Assembly (NCBI GenBank): GCA_910584395.1
Contig: CAJUAS010000014.1
Coordinates: forward strand, 1-39,435
Direction of reading: 5' to 3'
Length of the DNA: 39,435 bases
DNA from: an uncultured Oscillospiraceae bacterium
Lineage (GTDB): Bacteria; Bacillota; Clostridia; Oscillospirales; Oscillospiraceae
Shown: positions 15,876 through 24,300 of the stretch, piece after piece
Numbering within the stretch: the stretch's first letter is position 1
Layout of the letters: every line of letters starts with the position of its first letter
Made by a program: the position numbers and the translations under genes
Notes under the pieces: generated by a model
The model's database searches: none
What the model saw: the letters and a program-made list of their open reading frames with translations, nothing else
Told to the model about the DNA's origin: nothing

Positions 15876-18074
15876 TTACTGGGCGGCGGGGGCGAAAAAA
15901 TCGGTGTAGTTGGTGAGGATCTGGGCCAGCTCGGCGCGGGTCGCGGTCTCACCGGGGGCAAGGAGGTTGCCCGCCTTGCCGGTGATGATCTTGGCGCCCA
16001 CAGCCCACTCAAAGGCGGGGATGACCCACTCGGTGAGGTTCTCGCCGTCCGCGTAATCCAGAACGTTGACCTCCGCAGTGACGGTGTTGCCCTTCGCCTC
16101 GGCGTAGCGGTTCAGGAATACCACCAGCTCGGCGCGGGTGACAACGGCCTCGCCGTTGAACGCGCCTGTGCCGTTGCCCTGCGTAATGCCCATCTGCTCG
16201 GCCCAGCGGACAGCGTTCTCATACCACTTGCCCTGCGCGTCGGGGAAGGTGGCCATCTTATTGTTGACCTCGGGCGTGCCCTCCATGTTGTAGAGGACCT
16301 GAACAATGGTGCCGCGGGTCACGGTGGCGTCGGCGTCAAAGCCGTTGCCCGTGGAGCTCATCAGACCCTTGTCGATCACATTCTTGGCGGCGGCAGTGTA
16401 CCACTTGCCGGCGTCCAGACCCACATACTTGGTGGTGATGCGGCCCTGAGGTGCGGCATAGGTCTCGCCCACGACGCCGTCCAGCTTCTCGGTGATGAAG
16501 GCCATCAGGGCCTCGTCCAGCGGCACGCCGGTGTCCACGATGTTCTTGTTCTTAAAGACGTAGTAAGTATCGCCGCCGGCGGCCACGAAGTCGTTGGTGA
16601 TGACGGCGTATTTGGCGTTGGCGTCAAAGTCCTTGCCGTTCACGCTGTCGATGGTGACGCGGGCAATGGACTTGGGCTGGGCATAGGTCGTGCCCTCATA
16701 GTTCTCGCCGGCGTCAAAGGTCGCGGCGGTGTCGATGGTGAAGTTGATGCCGGAAACCTGCGGGAAGCCGCCCACAGCGGAGGGGGTGCAGAAGGTGGAC
16801 GCCTCCAGAGCCTCCAGCAGGTCGGTGCCGGTGACGTAGATGGTGGCAACGGTGTTGCCGAAGGGCAAAACCTTGTTCACGTCCTGACGGGTGATGTCCC
16901 CCGCGGCGATGGCGGCGCGGATGCCGCCGCCGTTGGTGATGGCGACGACGTGGTCATCGTCCACGTCCAGACCGCCGTCCTTGGTGACCTGCCAGACCAT
17001 AGCGTCGGTGATCAGGTCTCCCAGATTGGTCTCCTCGGTGCGGTTGCCGGGGGCCTTGTCGCCATTGAGGGCGACCTCGCTCTTGGCGAACACCTGACCA
17101 TACAGCTCGTTCACCGCGTCCACCACGGCCTTGGCGGACTCAGCGACGGTCTCGTCGGTGTCGGTAATGGCTTCCACGGGGACGTTCTCGGTGGTGATGT
17201 TCTTGTCGGCGTCAATGATGACCACGCCCACGTTGGCGATCTTGGTGCCGGTGGAGGTGACCACGGTGTCCCCCACCTTGCCGGTGCCGTCGGTGACTTC
17301 CTTCATCTTCTCCAGCGTGGAGTGGGAGTGGCCGTCGATGAGGAGGTCGATGCCCTCCACCTTGGCCAGCATATCAATGGAGCGGTTGCCGTTGGCGGCG
17401 GACTCGTCGTCGATGCCCAAATGGGACAGGCAGACGATGAACTCTGCGCCGTCGTCCTTCAAGTTCTTGATGTTGAGCTGGGCGCACTCATAAAGCTCCT
17501 CGCCGCCCAAGAAGGTCAGCCCCTTGATCTTGGCGGGGTGGGCCTTGGTGGCAGTCTCAGGGGTGTCCAGACCGAAGATGCCGATCTTGCCGATCTTGGT
17601 GTCGGTGACAAGGCTGGTCTGGAAGAGGGGCTCGCCCTTTTCGTCCACGATGTTGGCGCACAGAATGGGGAACTCGGCCAGCTTGACCAGCTCCTTGAGG
17701 TTCTCGTAGCCATAATCGAACTCATGGTTGCCGGGGGCGGCCATGTCGTAGCCCGCCACGTTCATCAGCTCAATGGCGGACGCGCCTTGGCTGGTGCTGA
17801 CATAGGTCTCGCCCTGAGAGAAGTCGCCCGCATCCACCAGCAGCACCTCCGCGCCGGCGTCGGAAAACATCTTCTTCAGGGTGGCGACCTTGGCGTAGTT
17901 CTCCACCGCGCCATGGACGTCGTTGGTGTGCAGGATCACGATCTTCCCCTCCACGTCGGCAGGGACAGTGTAGGGGGTGACGGGGGTCTCCTCCTCGGCT
18001 TCCTCCGCAAGGGCGGGGATGGCCAGAGAGAAGAGCATCGCCACAGCCAGCAGCAGGGACAGGATCTTTTTCAT
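15876..18074 (-). CDS. Secreted 5'-nucleotidase/UshA-like metallophosphatase with SLH anchor
   Basis: A 732-residue exported enzyme. The signal peptide covers about residues 1-23 (cleavage after PALA). The calcineurin-like metallophosphatase domain shows HTNDVHG (49-55), DAGDFSQG (81-88) and GNHEFDYG (115-122), which bind the two metals. The 5'-nucleotidase C-terminal domain follows, to about residue 550. Three SLH motifs then end the protein, each with WY or WV at its start and TRGT/TRAE at its end; these should bind secondary cell-wall polymer. The enzyme probably dephosphorylates nucleotides at the cell surface for nucleoside or phosphate uptake. The ATG follows GGAAAGGTGA. Its last codons contain a U UUU UUC heptamer that could shift ribosomes into the phosphatase-like frame. 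Confidence 0.92.
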   Translation of the reverse strand: MKKILSLLLAVAMLFSLAIPALAEEAEEETPVTPYTVPADVEGKIVILHTNDVHGAVENYAKVATLKKMFSDAGAEVLLVDAGDFSQGETYVSTSQGASAIELMNVAGYDMAAPGNHEFDYGYENLKELVKLAEFPILCANIVDEKGEPLFQTSLVTDTKIGKIGIFGLDTPETATKAHPAKIKGLTFLGGEELYECAQLNIKNLKDDGAEFIVCLSHLGIDDESAANGNRSIDMLAKVEGIDLLIDGHSHSTLEKMKEVTDGTGKVGDTVVTSTGTKIANVGVVIIDADKNITTENVPVEAITDTDETVAESAKAVVDAVNELYGQVFAKSEVALNGDKAPGNRTEETNLGDLITDAMVWQVTKDGGLDVDDDHVVAITNGGGIRAAIAAGDITRQDVNKVLPFGNTVATIYVTGTDLLEALEASTFCTPSAVGGFPQVSGINFTIDTAATFDAGENYEGTTYAQPKSIARVTIDSVNGKDFDANAKYAVITNDFVAAGGDTYYVFKNKNIVDTGVPLDEALMAFITEKLDGVVGETYAAPQGRITTKYVGLDAGKWYTAAAKNVIDKGLMSSTGNGFDADATVTRGTIVQVLYNMEGTPEVNNKMATFPDAQGKWYENAVRWAEQMGITQGNGTGAFNGEAVVTRAELVVFLNRYAEAKGNTVTAEVNVLDYADGENLTEWVIPAFEWAVGAKIITGKAGNLLAPGETATRAELAQILTNYTDFFAPAAQ

Positions 18075-18126
18075 GCTCGTTCACCTTTCCGTTTCACAAA
18101 AATTAGCCCATTTGAGCTTATTTTAC

Positions 18127-18155
18127 ATTGTAACATTTCTGTAATATTTCCGCAA
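18127..18155 (-). promoter_or_regulatory. Promoter of the SLH 5'-nucleotidase gene
   Basis: On the minus strand TTGCGG (complement of 18150-18155) and TACAAT (complement of 18127-18132) are 17 bases apart, about 50 bases before the start codon. It lies in the 112-base gap after the histidine kinase gene, so the nucleotidase may be transcribed separately from the genes before it. Confidence 0.5.
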
Positions 18156-18186
18156 GGCTTTTCGACCAATTTCCCGAATTTTCTTA

Positions 18187-19014
18187 TCAAAGCGCCGGGA
18201 GCACGATATGAAACACCGTGTCCGCCCCGTTGCTTTCCGCGGCGATGGAGCCGCCGTGGTCGTCCACGATCTCCTTGGCAATGGCCAGACCCAGCCCCGC
18301 GCCGCCGGTGCGGGTGGAGCGGGCGGCATCCAGACGGTAAAAGCGGTCGAAAATGTTGGAAAGCTCCTTTTCCGGAATCCCCAGTCCCCGGTTGGCAATG
18401 CGGATATGCACGCTCCCCTCCTCCAAATCAGCGGACAGGCGGATCGCGCCGTCCTCATGGGAGTAGCTCACGGCGTTTCGCAGCACGTTGTCAAACACCC
18501 GGGCCAGCTTGTCCGCGTCCCCCACGGTGACAAGACCGGGGGCAATGTCCGCCTCTAACTTCAGGCCCTTATCGCCCAAAAGGGGGTAGAATTCATCGGT
18601 GATCTGCTCCAGCAGGAGGGTGAGCTGGACGGTGTCCCGCCGCCCTTCGTCCTGATGCAGCTCCATGCGGGAGATGTCGAAAAATTCCCCCAAAAGCTCC
18701 TCCAGCCGCTGGGCTTTTTCCAGCGCCACCGCGGTGTAGCGTTCCCGTTCGGCGGGATAGAGGCTGGGCTTGTCCCGCAGAAGGGTCAGATAGCCCACCA
18801 CAGAGGTCAGGGGTGTTTTCAGGTCGTGGGCCAGAAAGGCCACCAGATCTTTTTTCCGTTTCTGCTCTTGCTCGGCGGCTCTGCGCTGAACGTCCAGCTC
18901 CTCCGCGACGGTTTTCAGCTCCCGATCCGCCCGACGCCAGCGGCGGTAATAACGCAGCAGGAACGCCAGCGCCGCCGCCAGCAGCAGCGCCAGAAAGCCC
19001 ACCCAAAATTTCAT
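18187..19014 (-). CDS. Short sensor histidine kinase
   Basis: A 275-residue kinase with one N-terminal membrane helix (residues about 4-21), a charged coiled coil, a HisKA dimerisation domain with phospho-acceptor His63 in AHDLKTPLTS, and a HATPase domain. The ATPase N box is NVLRNAVSYS and the G boxes are RGLGIPEKE and TGGAGLGLAI. The sequence style is VanS-like. There is no extracellular sensor loop and no HAMP domain, so it probably senses through the membrane helix or a partner protein. No response regulator gene is present in the window. The ATG at 19014 is chosen because GGAGGGG precedes it. The in-frame TTG 14 codons earlier lies in the preceding hairpin. Confidence 0.9.
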   Translation of the reverse strand: MKFWVGFLALLLAAALAFLLRYYRRWRRADRELKTVAEELDVQRRAAEQEQKRKKDLVAFLAHDLKTPLTSVVGYLTLLRDKPSLYPAERERYTAVALEKAQRLEELLGEFFDISRMELHQDEGRRDTVQLTLLLEQITDEFYPLLGDKGLKLEADIAPGLVTVGDADKLARVFDNVLRNAVSYSHEDGAIRLSADLEEGSVHIRIANRGLGIPEKELSNIFDRFYRLDAARSTRTGGAGLGLAIAKEIVDDHGGSIAAESNGADTVFHIVLPAL

Positions 19015-19047
19015 GCCATCCCCTCCTGTAACACCGTTCTCATAAGC

Positions 19048-19077
19048 CAAGGCCACCGGCGTTTGCCGGTGGCCTTG
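19048..19077. terminator. GC-rich hairpin between small SLH gene and kinase gene
   Basis: A perfect 13-bp stem with a 4-base loop (arms 19048-19060 and 19065-19077) begins 12 bases after the SLH gene stop on the minus strand. No T-run follows on that strand, so it may be an attenuator or mRNA 3'-end protector rather than a full terminator. Confidence 0.5.
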
Positions 19078-19089
19078 AGATTTTCCTTC

Positions 19090-20229
19090 TCAGGGGTTCG
19101 TTTCCCCGTCCTGAACGACTGCGTCGGTGCCCGCCAGCGGGCCGCCGTCGTTGATGTCGTCGTGGTAGCGCCAGCGTTCGTCGATCCAGCACTGGCTCCA
19201 GTGCTCCGGCAGGGTCTGCTTGTGCTCGCCGGTGTAGGAGTGGGCGTGATCGTTGGCGGCCTCGATGACCTCATAGTAGGCCCAGTGGTTCGACGGGACG
19301 TCGGGCCATGTCATGTACTCGTCGGTGCCATCCTCGGTGTTGTTGCTGGCCACGCCGGAGTGGACGTACTCATGGAGGTCGGCCAGTCCGTCGGCGTCCA
19401 CCCCGCGGTAGAGGTAGGCGTTGAACACCTTCACCGCCTCGTCGCGGCGAATGTTGTTCTGGGGCTTGAACGTACCGTCGGTGTAGCCGTCGATCCAGCC
19501 CGCGCCGGTACTCAGCCGCAGGCCCTCCAAGGCCCAGTCGCCCACGTCGTCCATATCCTCGAAATCGTTCTTCTCCGTCAAGGTGGCGGGGACGCGGTTC
19601 ATCTTCTGGGCCAGCCGGGCCACCGCGGTGACGTATTCCTGACGGGTGATGGGGGCGTCAGGCAGGAACGTGCCGTCCGGCATCCCGTTGAACACCCCGA
19701 ACTTGGAGCAGTAGGCAATGGCGGACTCGGCCCAGTGGCCGGACACGTCGCTGTAGTTGCCGGGGTTGCCGTAATCCGCCCCCTCCTCAAAGCCCTCTAA
19801 GCCCGCGCGGGCGATAATGGTCGCCACCGAGCCGCGGGTAATGAAGTCGCCCGGGCCAAACTGGCCGTTGGGGTAGCCGATCACGTAGTGCTGATGGTAG
19901 GGGGCATAGACGGCATAGAAGGTCGTGTCCTTGGTGACCCGCTCGGCAGTGGGATCTACCAGCGGGGCGACCTCCCCCACCTTGAGGGTGGAGGGGTCGG
20001 TCAGCGACCAGCCCAAAAACGTGCGGCGATCCAGCGCGGTGACCTTAGGCACATGGGCGGGCTTGGTGTCCTGCGGAACAGCCTCGGAGGTGAGGTCGTT
20101 GGAAACGCCGCCAGTGCCCAGATTGTAGTCTACCGAAACGGGACACCCCGCCGCGGCGGCGCTGAGCGCCGCCGCGGTGAGGATGGCCGCGGTGAGAAGC
20201 AGGGCAAGAAACCGTTTGGTGTTCTTCAT
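19090..20229 (-). CDS. Small SLH-domain surface protein, paralogue of the giant's anchor
   Basis: A 379-residue exported protein with a signal peptide (about residues 1-27, ending ALSAAAAG) followed by an InlB/Flg_new-like beta repeat (FLGWSLTDPSTLKVGE). The SLH region is arranged as half motif (GYPNGQFGPGDFITRG), two full motifs (from YSDVSGHWAESAIAY and from DVGDWALEG), and a final half motif (TWPDVPSNHWAYYEV). A tail with CWIDERWRY follows. Almost the whole mature protein aligns with the last 350 residues of the giant protein next door. It therefore looks like the wall anchor alone, made as a separate protein. The ATG at 20229 lies 8 bases after AGGAGG; the GTG three codons earlier overlaps that site. 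The gene begins 16 bases after the giant's stop. Confidence 0.9.
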   Translation of the reverse strand: MKNTKRFLALLLTAAILTAAALSAAAAGCPVSVDYNLGTGGVSNDLTSEAVPQDTKPAHVPKVTALDRRTFLGWSLTDPSTLKVGEVAPLVDPTAERVTKDTTFYAVYAPYHQHYVIGYPNGQFGPGDFITRGSVATIIARAGLEGFEEGADYGNPGNYSDVSGHWAESAIAYCSKFGVFNGMPDGTFLPDAPITRQEYVTAVARLAQKMNRVPATLTEKNDFEDMDDVGDWALEGLRLSTGAGWIDGYTDGTFKPQNNIRRDEAVKVFNAYLYRGVDADGLADLHEYVHSGVASNNTEDGTDEYMTWPDVPSNHWAYYEVIEAANDHAHSYTGEHKQTLPEHWSQCWIDERWRYHDDINDGGPLAGTDAVVQDGETNP

Positions 20230-20245
20230 GTTACGCACCTCCTAC

Positions 20246-21300
20246 TTAATGAAGCCAGACTTGGAAGCCGGCGGACACCATGGCGGCGCTGTCGCCGCCG
20301 CTGGGGCCGTCCCCGTAACGCCAACGCTCATCAATCCAACACTTCTCCCAGTGCTCGGGCAGGGTGTAGCCCAGCTCGGTGTCGAAGTCGGGGGTAAACT
20401 CGTGGTCGTTGGCGGCTTCCACAATCTCGTAGTAAGCCCAGTGGCCCTTGGGCACGTCGGGCCAAGTCATGTACTCGTCAACGCCGTTCTCGGTGTTGTT
20501 GCTGGCCGCGCCGGTGTGGACGTACTCGCGGAGGTCAGCCAACCCGTCGGCGTCCACGCCGCGGTTCAGATAGGCGTTGAAGACCTTCACGGCCTCGTCG
20601 CGGCGGATGTTGTTCAGCGGCTTGAACGTGCCGTCGGTGTAGCCGTTGACCCAGCCCTTTTCATAGGAGGTGTAGATGCCGTTCAGCGCCCAATCGCCGG
20701 CCTCGTCAATGTCGTTGAAGGGGATGTCCTTGGCGGTCAGCTCGCCGTCCAGACGGGCAATGACGGTGGCGAACTCCTGACGGGTGATGGGCTGGTCGGG
20801 ACGGAACGTGCCGTCGGTGTAGCCCTTAAACACGTCGAACTTGGAGCAGTAGGCGATGGCGCTCTCGGCCCAGTGGCCGGACACGTCGCTGTAGCCGCCG
20901 GGGTTGCCGTAGTTCGCGCCTTCCACGAAGTCGGGCAGGATAGCGCGGGCGATGATGGTGGCGACAGAGGCGCGGTTGATGTTATCCGCCGGGCCGAAGT
21001 TGCCGTTGGGATAGCCGATGACGTAGTGCTCATGGAAGGGACGCTCCACGATGACCGCGTAGAAGGTCATGGACTCGCCCTTGGCCGTTACGGTCTTGGG
21101 ATCGACCAGCGTGATCTTCTCACCCTTCTTCAGGGTAGCAGGGTTGGTCAGCGACCAGCCGCGGAAGGCGTAGCCGTCCAGCGCAGTCACGGTGGGCACC
21201 TTGCTGGGCCGGTTGCCCTCGCTCACGTCCTCCACGGTGGCGTCCGTCGTCGTGCCGTGGAGACCCACATGGTAGAAGACCTTGCACGGGCAGGTCTCCA
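20246..21300 (-). repeat. SLH anchor module of the giant, direct repeat of 19090-20150
   Basis: From CPCKVFYHVG to the stop, this segment repeats the mature part of the next gene with an offset of about 1,156 bases. The segments around 19361 and 20517 are closely similar at DNA level. It carries one beta repeat and the SLH set in half-full-full-half order. Confidence 0.8.
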
Positions 21301-24300
21301 CCACACCGCCGCCACCGCCGGGAGAGTTAATGATAAGCCGGAACACATAGGTGGACTGGATCGTTCTTGCATCGTCCGGATCGTCTGCATTGGCCTTGCC
21401 CAGCGCCAAGAGGGTCAGGGTATAGGTTCCTGTCTTCGAGGTATCCACCGCGCTCAGGTCAAGGACAACGCTCTGCTTGGCGCCGTCAACGTCAAGGGCA
21501 AAGTCCGTGGGCAGCGTACCCAGAACCGCCCCGATGCCGTTTTCCGCGTTGGCTGTGATCGTATCCTGCTCAACCGTCCACTTCACGTCGTAAACATTCG
21601 CACCGTATGCGCCCAAGTTGATGGTGTAGCTGCCCAGACCGGAAGCGCCCTGCATAACGGAGACGGTGCGGCGGTCATCCACCTTCGGGCCGGTGGTATC
21701 TGCCGGGGCGCTGCCGTCCTTCACATCGTCGTGCATCAGATAGGGGATCTTCTGGGTGATGTGGATGACGTGGTCACCGTCATCCGGGTCACGGTTGACC
21801 TCCGGGTCGGGCGTGAGATGGTCGGTGACGGTCAGCTCGGTCTTGTTGGTAATGTCCTCGTTATTGTCGGCGGTCGCAGGATCGTCCTCGGCGTAGACGT
21901 AGTTCGGGTCGATCTCTACCTTGACCTCCGCCTCGGTGTGCTTTCCGTCCGGCGTGCCGGGCTCGGGCTTCCATGTGACGTCCACGTCCTTAATGGGCAC
22001 GTTGCCCTTGCTGTCGGGCGTCTTGTTATCCACCGGGTCGCCGTCCTCCGTAGTGCCCTTCGCCTCGGTGGGCTCGGTCTCCGGGTCGGTGACCTTCACA
22101 TCCACGGTGGCGATGACCTTGGGATCAACGATGACGCTCAGCTCGTAAGTGGCCTCAATGTACTTCTCCGCGCCGGTGGCGTCGTCGTAGTATCCCTTGG
22201 CCGAGATTTTGATGGTGTGCGTGCCCACCCACAGCTTGGGATTGCTCTTCAAGGCGGCCAGCTTCACGTCGAAGGACGCCGTCTGGGTGGTCTCGTTGGG
22301 ATCAATGGTGAAGGTGGGCAGATCAGTCTTGAAGCCGTCCACATCCGCCGCGCTCAGCTCCACCCGCTTCAGGTTGCCGATCTTCTGGAGGGTGACGTGG
22401 AAGACGGGCTCTTCGTCCAGATAGGTCAGATGCTCGTCCGTACGGTTGGCCGCGTTGGCGTAGGCCAGAGAGATGGGCGCGTAGTTGACCGCATCGTTCT
22501 TCACGTAGCCGTCTGCCGCCACTTCCCCGCTGTGCGTGCCCTTGGTCAGGGTGAGCAGCGTCTTGGGATCGCCGTCCTTGGTGGTGGTATGGAGGGTATC
22601 GGCGAACTTCAAGCTCATCTCCGGCACAAGGGCGGGGATGGTCAGAGTGATGCTTGCGTTCTCGTAGTTGTAGTCGTCCTCGGCCGTCTCCGCACCGGTG
22701 TAGTGGAAGGTAAAGACGTAGTCATGGGCGTTGGTCTTTTCCTCGCCCGCCACGTAGCCGTTCGGGCCTGTGCCGTCAAAGGCAGCGGGAGCCACCGTCC
22801 AGTAGCCATCGGTCACCTTGCCGTAGTCCGTGTTCGCCGCGCCGTCGGTCTTGTCCCAGCGGTTCTTACCGGCGGCGTTGGCGGCGTGATCGCCGGTCTG
22901 GTTATTGGCGTCCACGATGTTGCCGGTGGGGTTATTCTCGTTGTAGACGTTGGTGTAGGCGAAGTAGTCGTAGTAGACCTTCTCCTCGTGGTCGGGCTTG
23001 CGGCCCTCGCCGGGGTAGGCGGCGTCGATGGCGGCCTCAAACAACGCCAGATAGGCGTCGCCGTCAAATACCTGCTGGGTCTTGCCGTCCAGAGTGGTAT
23101 CGTCAGCCGCTGTGCCTGCCGTGGCGATCTTCAACTGCGAGGTCACCACGTCGATGGCGACGGGGACGATCTTGCTCTCGTTGGTGTTGGTCTCGGTGAC
23201 CTTCAGGTAGACCACCAGCTCGTCCTCCACGTCCTTGAGCTCGCCGTCCACGGTCTTCTTCTGGACGTTGACGCCGGTGGCGGGGGTGTTGGCCTTCACG
23301 GTGAAGTTGACCTTGGTGTTGTCGGTGGCATCCGCCTCATAGTGCAGCCATGCGGGCACGACGTTGGTGTTGTTCGTACCGTCGCCCACGCCGTCCTTGG
23401 TGTAGGCGTTGGCGGGACGGGTTGCGCCGTTCAGATAGTCGGTCAGCTCCGCCTCGGTGGCCAGATCATAGGCAAAGTTCTGCACAGCGTCCTTGTCCTT
23501 GGTGACGGAGACCACCAACTTGCCGTCCGTCTCCTGAAGCTCATCGTCGCCGTAGTAGACGGAGGTCTTCACGTCCGCTTGGGGAGTGAAGGGCACTTTT
23601 TCAAAGGATGCCTCAAGGATTGCGCCCTCACCGTCGGGGGAGAAGCTCACCACAAGAGACTTGCCGTTCGCCGGCGTCATTGTGCCGCCGTTGCCCACAG
23701 CGTCATCGTCATCATGGGTAAGGACTTTCCACTCCACGAAACGGTAACCGGGCTCCGCCTTGGCCTCCGCCTGAATGAAGCCGCCGCTGGTCGTTTTCTT
23801 GTCTTCCTTCACGAACCCGCTGTCATCAGCGGGCTTTGTCGTGTAAAGCCGTACGACACCGCCCTGATTGCCGTCTATCGTTTCATTTGCGTCCTTGGCG
23901 CGGGCGGTCACGTCAAAGTTGCCTGCTGTGATGGTCAGGGTCACGGAACGGTCATAGCCCTCGTAGCCGTTTTCAGCCTTCGCACCCTTCTCCATGTCAT
24001 AGAAGGTGATCACATAGGTGCTGCCAGACTTCAAATACGGCTTGATCAGCTGTTCTCTGGAGAGGACATAGTCACCGTCCACACCCAACTCGGTAGAACT
24101 GCCTGTAGCCGCGCCGGCCACCTTGTCGAAGTAACCGAAAGTAAGCTCCTGCGAAGTCTTGCTCGCCCACGTGCCGCCAAAGACGGACTTGCCGTCATTT
24201 GCCGGGGCGATAAAGACTCTGACCTTTCTGCTGCCGCTGCCGTCATTGTGGGTGTAGGTCAAGGTGCGGTCATTTTCCACCTCGTCGGCGTCGTTTCCAA

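Noticed and set aside
20246..20320. A sortase (LPxTG) anchor at the end of the giant protein
   Set aside because: The C-terminus has no LPxTG, membrane helix or basic tail. Anchoring is explained by the SLH motifs.
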